NCBI RefSeq assembly: GCF_004795055.1
Contig: NZ_SSBJ01000019.1
Location: forward strand, 1 to 64,000
Source: Streptomyces sp. A1136
GTDB taxonomy: Bacteria > Actinomycetota > Actinomycetes > Streptomycetales > Streptomycetaceae
Direction: 5' to 3'
DNA: 64,000 nt
Shown here in pieces: positions 44,955 through 58,666 of this stretch. Made by a program: the position numbers and the translations under genes. The notes beneath the pieces were generated by a model. It was not told the origin of the DNA, did no database searches, and saw only the letters and a list, made by a program, of their open reading frames with translations. Within the stretch, counting starts at the first letter, position 1. Every line of letters starts with the position of its first letter.

Positions 44955-47420
44955 GTGAACACGCCCACGTATGCAGGAGACGAGCCCGGTGACGTCCGGC
45001 CCGTGCCCGAGCTACGCCCGCGTCAGGGCGGCGACGGCCCCGGGCCCGGCTTCCCGCCGGTCCGTACCGACGCTTCCCCGGCGGTGACCGACGCCGGTCG
45101 GCTGGCCGCCACCGTCGAACGGTTGCGCCAGGAGGTGCGGGAGGCCCAGGCCACCGCGGACGGCCGGGCGCTGGTCGAGATGGCCAAGGGCGTGCTCGTC
45201 GGCCGTCTCGGGTGCGGTCCGGCCGAGGCGGCGCGGCAACTGGCCAAGCTGGCCGAGCAGTCGGGGACGACCTTGCTCGCGCTGGCGGTCGACGTCGTCA
45301 ACCAGGCCGCGCGCGACCAGGTGAGCGAGGTCGCGCGCGAGTTCCTGGAGAACGCCGCCCAGCCGACCGCCGGCGCCGGCGCGAGCACGCCGGCCGTGCG
45401 GCTCCGCGCCGCCGAGAGCGGGCTGCTGGCCGCCGCCGACTCCCAGGCCGTGGCCGCGGCCCTGCTGGAGAACGCCCTGGCCGCACTCGGGGCGCACGGT
45501 GTCGCGATCTGGGTGGCGGGCTCGGATTCCTCCCTGACGCTCGTGGGGCACGCGGGCTTCCCGGAGGAGGAGGCGAGCCGGTGGCGCTACGTCCCGCCGG
45601 AGGTCGCGACCTGCGCCCATCTGGCTTTGGACAAGCGCGAGTTGACCGTCGTACCGCGGCTGAGCGACTCCGGTATCCCCTCGATCGGCCGGCGCCAGCA
45701 CCCGGGAGGCGGCCGCGTCGTCGTGCCCGCCGGCACCGGCGGCCGAATCCACGGCGTGCTGGAGGTGTGCTGGCCGGAACCCCTCGAACCGCAGTCCCCG
45801 CAGGTCCTGCGCCAGTTGGAGGCGTTGGCGGAACTGTGCGCGCACACCTTGGGCGACCAGGACGTGACCCCGTCCGCCGAGCCCGAGGTCCCGGAGCACG
45901 GCGTCGCCGGAGTGGCCGAGATGGTCAACCTCGCCGACAACCTGTACGACCCGGCCCTGGTGCTGACGCCCTGCCTGGACCTGGGCGGCCGGCTGGTGGA
46001 CTTCCGCGTCCACCACGCCAACGACCGGTTCATCGACCCCGCCGGGCGGCCGCGCACCTCGGTGTGCGGCTCGTCGTTCCTGGAGGCGTACCCGGCGGCC
46101 GCCGAGGACAACGGGCTCTTCGACAAGCTCGAACGGGTCTACGCGACGGGCGAGCCCTGCCGTACCCAGCGGATGGCGCTCACCGCGTTCGTGGACGACG
46201 TACCCCTCACGGCGATCGCCGACGCCAGCATCAGCCGCCACGGCGCGGCCCTGCTGCTCATCTGGCGGATAGAGGACGAGACGGCGCGGCTGGCCAGCCT
46301 GCTCCAGCACGCCCAGCGCCTCGGCCGCGTCGGCGGCTTCGAGGAGAACATCACGACGGGTGAGATCACCTGGAACGGTCAGCTGTTCACGCTCTACGGG
46401 CGGCCCCTGACCTCCTCCCCCGTCCCCCTGGAGGAGTTGCGCGCCCACGCCCACCCGGACGACGTGGCCTCCATCAACCGTTTCCTGCGCACGCTCCTGC
46501 ACCACCAGCGCGAATCCTCGGTGGACTTCCGGCTCCAGCGCACCGACGGCATCACCCGGCACATCCGTCTCGTCGCGGAACCCGTCCTCGACGACCGGGG
46601 CAGCCTCCACGCGGTGCGCGGCGCCTACCAGGACATCTCCTCCCAGCACTGGACCGAGGTGGCCCTCGCCGCCACCCGGGACCAACTCGCCCACACCGAG
46701 GCGGAGGCGGCCGAGCGCAGCCGGCTCGCCCTCCAGCTCCAACACGCCATCATGCCCGCCGCGCCCGCGCCGTTGGAGGTTCCCGGCATCCGGATCGCGG
46801 TGCGCTACCGGCCCGCCGAGTCGGAGGCGATGGTGGGCGGCGACTGGTACGACTCGGTCGTCCTGCCCAACGACAAGGTGCTGCTGTCCGTGGGGGACGT
46901 CGCCGGGCACGGCATCGAGGCGGCCACGGGCATGGTCATCCTGCGCAACGCCCTGCGGGGGCTGGCGGTGACCGGGGCCGGGCCCGCGCAGCTCCTGTCC
47001 TGGCTCAACACCGTCGCCCACCACCTGACCAGCAACGTGACCGCCACCGCCGTGTGCGGCGTCTACGACCCGCGGACGCGGGTCCTGCGCTGGGCGCGCG
47101 CCGGGCACCTGCCGCCGGTCCTCGTGCGGGGCACGAGCGCGCAGGCCTTCCCGATGGCCCAGGGCCTGCTGCTCGGGGCGCTGCCGGAGGTCGTCTTCGA
47201 GGAGGAGGAGGTGCGGTTGGAGCCCGAGGACACGCTGCTGATGTACACCGACGGGCTCGTCGAGCGCCGCGACGTCTCCGTGACGGACTCCCTGTCCCAG
47301 CTCCTCTCCCTCGCGGGGAGGGAGGCGGACACCCTGGACAAACGGCTCGACCGGCTGCTGACGCACAGCCGGTCGGACACCGACGACGACACCTGCCTGA
47401 TCGGCATCCAGGTGCGCTGA
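44955..47420 (+). CDS. ANTAR-GAF-PAS-SpoIIE multidomain phosphatase
   Basis: An 821-residue signalling protein. ANTAR domain about 55-125 (ALVEMAKGVLVGRLGCGPAE), GAF about 150-300, an unusual PAS-like region (about 315-450), a PAS with VGGFEENITTGEITWNGQLF about 455-565, then SpoIIE phosphatase about 600-815 (MVGGDWYDSVVLPNDKVLLS, VGDVAGHGIEAA, LMYTDGLVERR). ANTAR domains bind structured RNA as a rule, so its union with a PP2C phosphatase is uncommon. It starts at GTG 44955, 39 bases after the kinase, probably as one transcript. Likely substrate: a phosphorylated STAS antagonist such as 37267-37668. In S. coelicolor OsaC, a multidomain SpoIIE protein, is also encoded next to OsaA. Confidence 0.87.
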   Translation: MNTPTYAGDEPGDVRPVPELRPRQGGDGPGPGFPPVRTDASPAVTDAGRLAATVERLRQEVREAQATADGRALVEMAKGVLVGRLGCGPAEAARQLAKLAEQSGTTLLALAVDVVNQAARDQVSEVAREFLENAAQPTAGAGASTPAVRLRAAESGLLAAADSQAVAAALLENALAALGAHGVAIWVAGSDSSLTLVGHAGFPEEEASRWRYVPPEVATCAHLALDKRELTVVPRLSDSGIPSIGRRQHPGGGRVVVPAGTGGRIHGVLEVCWPEPLEPQSPQVLRQLEALAELCAHTLGDQDVTPSAEPEVPEHGVAGVAEMVNLADNLYDPALVLTPCLDLGGRLVDFRVHHANDRFIDPAGRPRTSVCGSSFLEAYPAAAEDNGLFDKLERVYATGEPCRTQRMALTAFVDDVPLTAIADASISRHGAALLLIWRIEDETARLASLLQHAQRLGRVGGFEENITTGEITWNGQLFTLYGRPLTSSPVPLEELRAHAHPDDVASINRFLRTLLHHQRESSVDFRLQRTDGITRHIRLVAEPVLDDRGSLHAVRGAYQDISSQHWTEVALAATRDQLAHTEAEAAERSRLALQLQHAIMPAAPAPLEVPGIRIAVRYRPAESEAMVGGDWYDSVVLPNDKVLLSVGDVAGHGIEAATGMVILRNALRGLAVTGAGPAQLLSWLNTVAHHLTSNVTATAVCGVYDPRTRVLRWARAGHLPPVLVRGTSAQAFPMAQGLLLGALPEVVFEEEEVRLEPEDTLLMYTDGLVERRDVSVTDSLSQLLSLAGREADTLDKRLDRLLTHSRSDTDDDTCLIGIQVR

Positions 47421-47464
47421 GGATCAGTCCCCGTCGCCACGCGACCGGGCCGGCCGGCCGGTGG

Positions 47465-47896
47465 TCACTCGGGGACGGGCTCGCCGTGGGGGTCGGGCAC
47501 CTCCGGCGGGTGGAAGCAGGCGCTGATGGCCTTGCCTCCGTGGAAGGCGTGGACGTCCAGCGTGTCGGCGAGGGCGTCGACGATGCCCAGGCCCCGGCCC
47601 GAGGTGGCGTTCGCGTCCGCCTCCCGGGGCCGGGGCAGTCGCGGATCTCCGTCGGCCACGCTCACGTGCAGGCACTGACCGTCCCACGTCAGGACGAGGT
47701 GCGCGGTCTCGGCGGCGTGCACATGGGCGTTCGCGACCAGTTCGGAGACGCTGAGCAGGATCGAGTGGACGGTGTCCGGGGCGTGGGGGGCCCAGTCCAG
47801 CGACGAGAGGTGCTCCGCGGTCCACTGCCTGGCCGCCCGGACGCCGTTCGACACCGGAAAGGAGCGGGCCCATCCCACTGCCCTCATCGCCATCAT
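47465..47896 (-). CDS. ATP-binding anti-sigma kinase-like protein (HATPase_c_2)
   Basis: A 143-residue GHKL-type protein. N box ILLSVSELVANAHVHA, then VSVADGDPRLPRPREADANA and SGRGLGIVDALADTLDVHAF as the late box. It is a paralogue of the protein at 36579-37070 and belongs to the same RsbW-like group. It faces the ANTAR-SpoIIE gene (44-base gap). Start choice: ATG 47896, or GTG 47902 with AGAGGA closer; the longer frame to 48076 runs through the promoter of the DUF5133 gene. It may inhibit a sigma factor or phosphorylate a STAS protein; partner unknown. Confidence 0.84.
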   Translation of the reverse strand: MMAMRAVGWARSFPVSNGVRAARQWTAEHLSSLDWAPHAPDTVHSILLSVSELVANAHVHAAETAHLVLTWDGQCLHVSVADGDPRLPRPREADANATSGRGLGIVDALADTLDVHAFHGGKAISACFHPPEVPDPHGEPVPE

Positions 47897-48074
47897 CCTC
47901 ACCGGGTCCTCTCGTTCGTCGGGGTGTCGTGTCCTGCCGACGCGGTTACCCCGCGCGGACCGGGGCATCCCCGGCGGCCGGCGCCGGGGATCGGGTGCCC
48001 GGGGCAGGTGTAGCGCCGGACAACCGGGGCAGCCGAGGGCCAAGATCGTCCGGCTTCCCGAAAGGACTCCGCCC

Positions 48075-48302
48075 ATGCTGATGGCCCACCCGGCCGTGCT
48101 TTCCGGTCTCGTCGAGCGCTACTGGGCGCTGGCGGTCCTGTGCGCCCAGGACGACACCCCCGAGATCCGCGGCCGTATGGACGACGTCGTGCACGCCCTG
48201 TGCGTAGCGACGGGGACCTCCGGTGTGGACGCGGCGCTGGCGGCCGCCCGTTACCGGCTCCCGGGCGCCCGCACCCTCGACGACTCGGTCCTGGCCGGTT
48301 GA
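48075..48302 (+). CDS. DUF5133 family protein B
   Basis: A 75-residue protein starting MLMAHPAVLSGLVERYWALA, then DDVVHALCVATGTSGVDAAL. It is a paralogue of protein A (35418-35639). AAAGGACTCC precedes the ATG, the same kind of spacing as its paralogue. A perfect 20-bp hairpin follows. It is divergent from the ATPase gene at 47465-47896. No function is known; the second occurrence beside an RsbW-like gene supports a link to the partner-switching network. Confidence 0.78.
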   Translation: MLMAHPAVLSGLVERYWALAVLCAQDDTPEIRGRMDDVVHALCVATGTSGVDAALAAARYRLPGARTLDDSVLAG

Positions 48303-48318
48303 CGGCCGGCTCCCCCGT

Positions 48319-48363
48319 GAACCGGCGCCCTGCCCCTCGGCGAGAGGGGCAGGGCGCCGGTTC
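48319..48363. terminator. 20-bp perfect hairpin between convergent genes
   Basis: GAACCGGCGCCCTGCCCCTC (48319-48338), loop GGCGA, exact complement at 48344-48363. It lies 17 bases after the DUF5133 stop and 20 bases from the ligase stop. The strongest terminator in the window, usable on both strands. Confidence 0.85.
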
Positions 48364-48382
48364 GTGGGCCGTGGGGGCGGTG

Positions 48383-49510
48383 TCACGTGGTGGTGGGGGC
48401 GGAGGAGGTGGTGATGCGGGCGCACTCCCGCACCACCGCGCCCAGGTCCCCGGTGGCGCGCAGGAGTTCGCGCTGGACGCGTGCCCCGTTGCCGCGCGCG
48501 AAGAGTTCCTCGATGCCGCGCCGGACCGCCGTGGCGTCCCCGTGGTCCTCCAGGGCTTCGCGGACGTGCTCGAACAGCGCGTCCACCACATCGCGGGCCG
48601 GCGCCTCCAGCATCGTCGCCGGATGGACCAGGGGCCCGTCGATGCCCGAGCGGGCCGCCCGCCAGGACGCCAGCCGCAGCAGGCCCACGCCGATGCGCGC
48701 CGGGGGCTCGCCGGCCTCCCAGGCACGCGCCGCCGTCTCGACGAGTCCCCGGACGAGGCTCGCCAGCAGGACGGTGGTGGAGGGCTCCAGACAGACGTCC
48801 GCGACGCGGATCTCCACGGTGGGGTAGTTCGCCGCGAGCCGGGCGTCGAAGTAGATCATGCCCTTGTCGCGCAGCACCCCGGTGGCGACCATGGCGGACA
48901 CCTGTTCGTGGTACCGGTCGGCGCTGCCGAAGATCTCCGTCGGCCCCGCGGAGGGCCACCGGTTCCACACCCGGCTGCGGTAGCTGCCGTACCCGCTGTC
49001 CTGGCCCTGCCAGAAGGAGGAGTTTCCGCTGATGGCGGTGAGGACGGGCAGCCACGGCCTGATGCGGTCGATCACGGCCACCCCCTCCTCGTCGGAGTCG
49101 ACGCCGACATGCACGTGACAGCCTGATGTCAGCTGTTCCTGCGCCGTGAGGCCGAAACGCTCCGCGACCCACCGGTAGCGTTCCCCGGGGCTGGTCGAGG
49201 GCAGTACGGGCAGTGGTGAGGTGGCGAGCGCGGCCACCTCGGCGCCGGCCTTGGCGGCGTGCCGGGCGGCCTCGGAACGCCACCTGACGATCTCCTCGGC
49301 CAGCTCTCCCATCTCCGTCACCGGCTTGGTGGAGAACTCCAGCTGCTCGCGCATCAGCTCCGTCTCGAAGGTGCCCTCCTCCTCACCCACACCGTGCCGC
49401 TCCGCCTCGGCCAGAACCGCGCCCGACACCGAGAGCGGCTCACCGCTCTCCGATCCGATCAGGAGGAGTTCCTCCTCCACCCCGACGCTGCGCAGACGCA
49501 CCCGCACCAC
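48383..49510 (-). CDS. GCS2-type carboxylate-amine ligase (YbdK family)
   Basis: A 375-residue protein of the glutamate-cysteine ligase family 2. Motifs: SVGVEEELLLIG at the start, TFETELMREQLEFST, TSGCHVHVGV, RVWNRWPSAGPTEIF, and a late YPTVEIRVADVCLEP. Such enzymes join an amino group to glutamate's gamma-carboxyl with ATP; YbdK in E. coli has weak gamma-glutamyl-cysteine ligase activity. Actinomycetes use mycothiol instead of glutathione, so the product may be an ergothioneine precursor or another gamma-glutamyl amide. The egt genes are not nearby. GTG 49510 has AGGAACGG upstream. It is transcribed alone. Confidence 0.88.
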   Translation of the reverse strand: MVRVRLRSVGVEEELLLIGSESGEPLSVSGAVLAEAERHGVGEEEGTFETELMREQLEFSTKPVTEMGELAEEIVRWRSEAARHAAKAGAEVAALATSPLPVLPSTSPGERYRWVAERFGLTAQEQLTSGCHVHVGVDSDEEGVAVIDRIRPWLPVLTAISGNSSFWQGQDSGYGSYRSRVWNRWPSAGPTEIFGSADRYHEQVSAMVATGVLRDKGMIYFDARLAANYPTVEIRVADVCLEPSTTVLLASLVRGLVETAARAWEAGEPPARIGVGLLRLASWRAARSGIDGPLVHPATMLEAPARDVVDALFEHVREALEDHGDATAVRRGIEELFARGNGARVQRELLRATGDLGAVVRECARITTSSAPTTT

Positions 49511-49593
49511 TTCCGTTCCTCGCTTCGTACCGATGGTGGGCGGCTGCCCCGCGCCGTGGGTCCCATGCGCGGCCCGGGGGTGCGGGCGAGGGG

Positions 49594-49803
49594 TTACGGC
49601 TTGTTGGCGATGGCTCCGAGGTACTGGTTGAGGGACTCCAGGCGGGCGTCGAGGCGCTCGGCGCTCCCGGCCAGGTCCTGCAGTTCCCGCGCCGCGGCGA
49701 GTACCGCGAGGACCAGGGCGCGGGCCGCGGGGTCGCCGACGTCGCGCAGCGCGGTCCTGGCTTCCTCAAGGAGGGGGGAGGGGACGGGAACAGTCGATTC
49801 CAT
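49594..49803 (-). CDS. Small helical protein (69 residues)
   Basis: A 69-residue acidic/helical protein: SPLLEEARTALRDVGDPAARALVLAVLAAARELQDLAGSAERLDARLESLNQYLGA in outline, with heptad-like Leu and Ala spacing suggesting a short coiled coil. AGGAGACAGAC lies before the ATG at 49803. The frame is open further upstream, but without a ribosome site. It lies 83 bases upstream of the ligase gene on the same strand and may share its transcript. I recognise no family; it could be a small adaptor. Confidence 0.65.
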   Translation of the reverse strand: MESTVPVPSPLLEEARTALRDVGDPAARALVLAVLAAARELQDLAGSAERLDARLESLNQYLGAIANKP

Positions 49804-49877
49804 GTCTGTCTCCTGTGGGTCCTGTGGGTCATGTTCGGTGCTGTGGCTCGGGGGCGGGCGCCCGCCCGCCCCCGAGA

Positions 49878-49994
49878 TCAGCGGCTGCTCCGCCTGAGGT
49901 TGTAGACCAGGATGAGCATGGCCACGGCCATCAGCGCCAGGTGCAGCCATACCGGGCCTGCCGGAACGTGCTCACCGGCCGTCGTCGTCCACAT
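49878..49994 (-). CDS. 38-residue single-helix membrane peptide
   Basis: A frame too short for routine ORF calling: MWTTTAGEHVPAGPVWLHLA, then LMAVAMLILVYNLRRSSR, stop at 49878-49880. It has one transmembrane segment (about 16-31) followed by the basic end LRRSSR, the positive-inside rule giving an N-out orientation. GGAAGG lies nine bases before the ATG. It lies 74 bases upstream of the 69-residue protein on the same strand, so it may be the first gene of a three-gene transcript. The function is unknown. Confidence 0.55.
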   Translation of the reverse strand: MWTTTAGEHVPAGPVWLHLALMAVAMLILVYNLRRSSR

Positions 49995-50131
49995 CCGCGC
50001 CGCCTTCCGCCGGGCTCGGCGTTCTGCCGTCGCCGTGTTCCCGCGTATGCCCGCAAACGAGGGTCCGACGCGGCCGGTCGGCCCGGACCCACACGAGGTT
50101 TCGCCCGCCCGCCAGTGGACATCCGCCTGGC

Positions 50132-51229
50132 ATGAACGACACTCCAGCTCCGCGCGACAGCGGCGACCGCGACGGCCGGGCCCGGCCCGTGGACCCCGCC
50201 CCCGGCCGCAGTCCCGACGACGGTCACGGCCGCGGTCCCGGTGACGGCCCCGGTCCCGGCCCCGGCCCCGAGGTGGAGCGCAGGGCGCCGGACGAGCCCA
50301 CGGACCTGCCCGGCAAGTCCTGGGTGGCCGTGCTGAAACGGACCGTCCGGGAGTTCCAGAGGGACGAGCTCACCGACCGGGCCGCGGCCCTGACCTACTA
50401 CGCCGTCCTGTCGCTGTTCCCGGCGCTGCTGGTGCTGGTGTCGCTGCTGGGCGTGGCCGGGAAGTCGGCCACCCAGTCGGTGCTGGACAACCTCCAGAAG
50501 CTGGCCCCCGGCTCCGCGCGGGACATCATCTCCAACGCGGTCCGTCAGCTCCAGGGCGGCGCGGGGCTGGGTTCGGTCATCGCCGTCGTCGGTCTGATCG
50601 CGGCGATCTGGTCGGCGTCCGGGTACGTCGCCGGGTTCATCCGCGCGTCGAACGCCGTCTACGACGTGCCCGAGGGGCGGCCCGTGTGGAAGGTGCTGCC
50701 CTTGCGCTTCGCCCTGACGGTGGGGCTGCTGGTCATGGCCTGCGCGAGCGGGCTGATCGTGGTGTTCACCGGGAGCCTGGCCCGGCGGGCGGGGGACGCG
50801 CTGGGTCTCGGGCAGACCGCCGTCACCGTGTGGTCGATCGCGAAATGGCCCGTGCTGGTCATCCTCGTCACGATCATGATCGCGGTGCTGTACTGGGCCG
50901 CGCCCAACGCGAAGGGCCGCGGGTTCCGCTGGGTCACCCCCGGCAGCTTCCTCGCACTGCTGATCTGGATCATCGCGTCCGCGGGCTTCGCGCTGTACGT
51001 CGCGAACTTCGGCTCCTACAACAAGACGTACGGCACGCTGGCCGGTGTGATCGTCTTCCTGATCTGGCTGTGGATCACCAACCTGGCCATCCTCCTCGGT
51101 CTGGAGTTCGACGCCGAGATGAGCCGGGCGCGGGCGATCGCGGGCGGTCTCCCGCCGGATCAGGAGCCGTACGTCGAACCGCGCGACACCCGCGAGTGGA
51201 CCGAGGAGGACAAGCGCCGGGCGGAGTGA
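50132..51229 (+). CDS. YihY/virulence factor BrkB family membrane protein
   Basis: A 365-residue protein. Residues 1-55 are disordered with a repeating Gly/Pro pattern (PGDGPGPGPGPE). Residues about 75-340 hold about six hydrophobic helices of the YihY/BrkB family: FQRDELTDRAAALTYYAVLS, SLFPALLVLVSLLGVAG, WSASGYVAGFIRASNAVYDV, and GTLAGVIVFLIWLWITNLAI. The family was once labelled RNase BN by mistake; it is a membrane protein without a settled function. The ATG at 50132 lacks a good ribosome site; the gene may be leaderless or start elsewhere in the disordered region. It is monocistronic. Confidence 0.87.
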   Translation: MNDTPAPRDSGDRDGRARPVDPAPGRSPDDGHGRGPGDGPGPGPGPEVERRAPDEPTDLPGKSWVAVLKRTVREFQRDELTDRAAALTYYAVLSLFPALLVLVSLLGVAGKSATQSVLDNLQKLAPGSARDIISNAVRQLQGGAGLGSVIAVVGLIAAIWSASGYVAGFIRASNAVYDVPEGRPVWKVLPLRFALTVGLLVMACASGLIVVFTGSLARRAGDALGLGQTAVTVWSIAKWPVLVILVTIMIAVLYWAAPNAKGRGFRWVTPGSFLALLIWIIASAGFALYVANFGSYNKTYGTLAGVIVFLIWLWITNLAILLGLEFDAEMSRARAIAGGLPPDQEPYVEPRDTREWTEEDKRRAE

Positions 51230-51261
51230 CGCCCCGCTGACAAGGGTCGCGTGGGCTCGCA

Positions 51262-51300
51262 CCGGGACGGTGGCGGCGGGCGGTGGCGCCCCCGTCCCGG
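51262..51300. terminator. Hairpin between convergent YihY and VOC genes
   Basis: CCGGGACGG (51262-51270) pairs with CCGTCCCGG (51292-51300) around a 21-base loop. Together with the nearby direct repeat it fills the gap between the two stops. Confidence 0.5.
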
Positions 51301-51307
51301 CGCCCCT

Positions 51308-51343
51308 CGACGACGAACCCCCAGTCGACGACGAACCCCTAGT
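51308..51343. repeat. 18-bp tandem duplication across the VOC stop codon
   Basis: CGACGACGAACCCCCAGT (51308-51325) is followed directly by the same unit with one change, C to T (51326-51343). The T makes the TAG stop of the VOC gene; the other copy has TGG at the same place. Confidence 0.7.
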
Positions 51344-52124
51344 CGGCGTCCGACAGGGACGCCGTGACCGTGAACAGCGCGCCGTCGGGGTCGCGGAGCG
51401 CGGCCCAGCGTTCGGACGCGTTCTGCTCGATGTCCGACATGACGCGTCCGCCCAGTGCGGCGGCCGCCTCCATGGCGGGTTCCAGCGCGGGGACCCGGAA
51501 GTGCACCCGCCAGCGCGGCCGGACCTGCGGCTGAAGCGCGGCCGTCTCCACCGGGCCGCTGTTGAGCCGGGCCACGGGCTCGCCGAGGTGGCGCAGGACG
51601 ACCTGATCGTCCTCGTAGGAGATCTCGCAGGGCCCGTCGGTCCACCGGAGCACCTCGCCGTAGAAGAGGGCCGCGTCGAAGGCGTTCAGGGTGAGCAGTT
51701 CCAGCCAGGCCGGCGCGTGGCCCGAGCCCACGCGCCAGCCGGAGAAGACGATGCCCTCCCAGATCCCGAACACGGCGCCGTCGCGGTCGGTGCACAGGGC
51801 GCCGCGTCCGCCGGTCTCGAAGGAGACGGGCCCGACACCCACCGTCCCGCCGCGCTCGCGGATGCGGGACACCGTCTCGTCGGCGCTCTCGACCGCGAAG
51901 TAGGCCGTCCAGGCCGCGGGCACCTCCAGCTCCCCCGCCAGGGCCCCGATCCCCGCGACCGGCGCGCCCTCGACCTCGGCGACGGCCAGGCCCTCCCCGA
52001 GGCCGCCCGGCCGGAACGACCAGCCGAGCACCGCCCCGTAGAAGCGTTGGGCCGCCTCCAGATCCCGCGTCGCCAGACTCACCCAGCACGGCGCGCCCAG
52101 GGCATCACCCGTCGAATCCCGCAC
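51339..52124 (-). CDS. Two-domain VOC (glyoxalase-like) protein
   Basis: A 261-residue protein made of two glyoxalase/VOC domains: WVSLATRDLEAAQRFYGAVL in the first, and WLELLTLNAFDAALFYGEVL in the second. Similar paired VOC proteins in Streptomyces are labelled 'hydroxylase' or 'glyoxalase-like' and their reaction is unproven; some give resistance to bleomycin-type compounds by binding. GTG 52124 has CGGAG upstream and gives the best start; the frame is open to 52178. Metal-binding residues cannot be fixed by eye. The stop lies inside an 18-bp tandem repeat. Confidence 0.8.
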   Translation of the reverse strand: MRDSTGDALGAPCWVSLATRDLEAAQRFYGAVLGWSFRPGGLGEGLAVAEVEGAPVAGIGALAGELEVPAAWTAYFAVESADETVSRIRERGGTVGVGPVSFETGGRGALCTDRDGAVFGIWEGIVFSGWRVGSGHAPAWLELLTLNAFDAALFYGEVLRWTDGPCEISYEDDQVVLRHLGEPVARLNSGPVETAALQPQVRPRWRVHFRVPALEPAMEAAAALGGRVMSDIEQNASERWAALRDPDGALFTVTASLSDAD

Positions 52125-52244
52125 AGCCGCGCTCCGTCCCTCGCCCGATGCCGGGGCGCCGGCGGCGGCCCCCCTCAAGAGGTACCGTCCCGGCCCCGCC
52201 GGAGCGGTGAGGACGCGCCGCAGGGCACCCCGGCCGGAACGGGA

Positions 52245-57446
<5,202 letters not shown>

Positions 57447-57451
57447 GCTGC

Positions 57452-57468
57452 GGAAACGGCCCGTTTCC
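57452..57468 (+). terminator. Hairpin after the WD40 gene
   Basis: GGAAACG / CGTTTCC with a 3-base loop, six bases past the stop at 57446. A weak GC stem followed by more TTTCCC motifs. Confidence 0.5.
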
Positions 57469-57712
57469 CGGGGGGTTTCCCGTTTCCCGACGGCACGGGC
57501 GACGCGTGGCGTCTCGACAGCGGTGCCCGGCGGGCACCAGTCTCGAACCACCGCAGCCGGTGGCCGTGTTCCGACGGAACGCACGCCGCCGGACGACCTC
57601 GCGGGCTCCGGGCCATCGGCCCGGAAGGCGGCGGCGACGGGACCCGAAGTGGGCGCACCACGTCGCGGGCCACGACTGCGTCGGGACCACCATGGGGAAC
57701 GGGGAACCAGGC

Positions 57713-58612
57713 ATGCGCACCATCCTTGACAGAACGCGGCGGTCCGTCGCGGCGGTCGGCCTGCTGGCGCTCTGCGCCGTGGGGGCGACGGCGCAACTCG
57801 CGGACGCCGCCCCGACATCGCGGGTCGAGCGGGCCGGCCCGGCGGTGGGCGCGGCCGCCGCGGAGGGGAGTTGTGACGTCCTCGCGCCGGGCGGGTCCGC
57901 CACCGCCCAATCCGCGGTGCGGGCCGCCTGCTCGCAGATCGGCGTCTGGTACACGTGGGGAGGCGGCCACGGGCCGCAGCCGGGCGCCACCTACGGGCAG
58001 GTGGACCCGTCCGATCCGGCCAGTCAGCACGACCCGGAGCGACGCGGCTTCGACTGTTCGGGCCTCGTCCGCTACGCCTACGCCCAGGCCACCGGTCAGG
58101 ACGTCCTGGCCGGAACCGCGAACGCCCAGTACCACTCGTCCCGGGTCACGGCGCGCTTCGGCGCGTCACAGGGCACCGGGCCGCTGCTGCCGGGCGACCT
58201 GTTGGCCTGGGGCGGGGACAACGGCATCCATCACATCGCCGTCTACCTGGGCGCCGGGAAGATGGTCGAGGCCCGCCAGTCCGGCACCCACGTGATGGTC
58301 AGCGACGTCCGGCTCGGCGGGGACTACAACGGGGCCGTGCGCATCGGCGCCGACCCCGGTCAGGGCGGCACCTTCTCCACCTGGGGCACGGACGTGTGGA
58401 CCCACTCCGCACCCTCCACGACCAGCTCGCGGGTGCACAAGTTCGACGGCCCGACGCAGGTGCGGATCGGCTGCCAGAAGCACGCCCAGCCCGTGGACGC
58501 CGAGGGCTACCACAACGACGCCTGGTCCTACCTGCCGGACTACCAGGCCTGGATCACCAACATCTACATCCGGGGCCCCGCCTGGTTGGACGGCGTCCCC
58601 ACCTGTCCCTGA
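57713..58612 (+). CDS. Secreted NlpC/P60 endopeptidase with C-terminal SH3-like domain
   Basis: A 299-residue exported protein. Signal peptide about 1-32. NlpC/P60 domain about 60-205: Cys115 (GFDCSGLVRYAYAQATG), His174 (GIHHIAVYLGAG) and an acidic third residue near Glu186 in place of the usual His or Gln. A C-terminal SH3-like part (about 215-299; TWGTDVWTHSAP, then RIGCQKHAQPVDAEG) would aid wall binding. It should cleave peptidoglycan stem peptides. The ATG has GGGGAACC upstream. It follows the STAND gene with a 266-base gap, so is transcribed alone. Confidence 0.87.
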   Translation: MRTILDRTRRSVAAVGLLALCAVGATAQLADAAPTSRVERAGPAVGAAAAEGSCDVLAPGGSATAQSAVRAACSQIGVWYTWGGGHGPQPGATYGQVDPSDPASQHDPERRGFDCSGLVRYAYAQATGQDVLAGTANAQYHSSRVTARFGASQGTGPLLPGDLLAWGGDNGIHHIAVYLGAGKMVEARQSGTHVMVSDVRLGGDYNGAVRIGADPGQGGTFSTWGTDVWTHSAPSTTSSRVHKFDGPTQVRIGCQKHAQPVDAEGYHNDAWSYLPDYQAWITNIYIRGPAWLDGVPTCP

Positions 58613-58666
58613 CCCGCCATCACGCGCCATCCCAACGACACGTCGAGTAGATCCGAGGAGCACACC

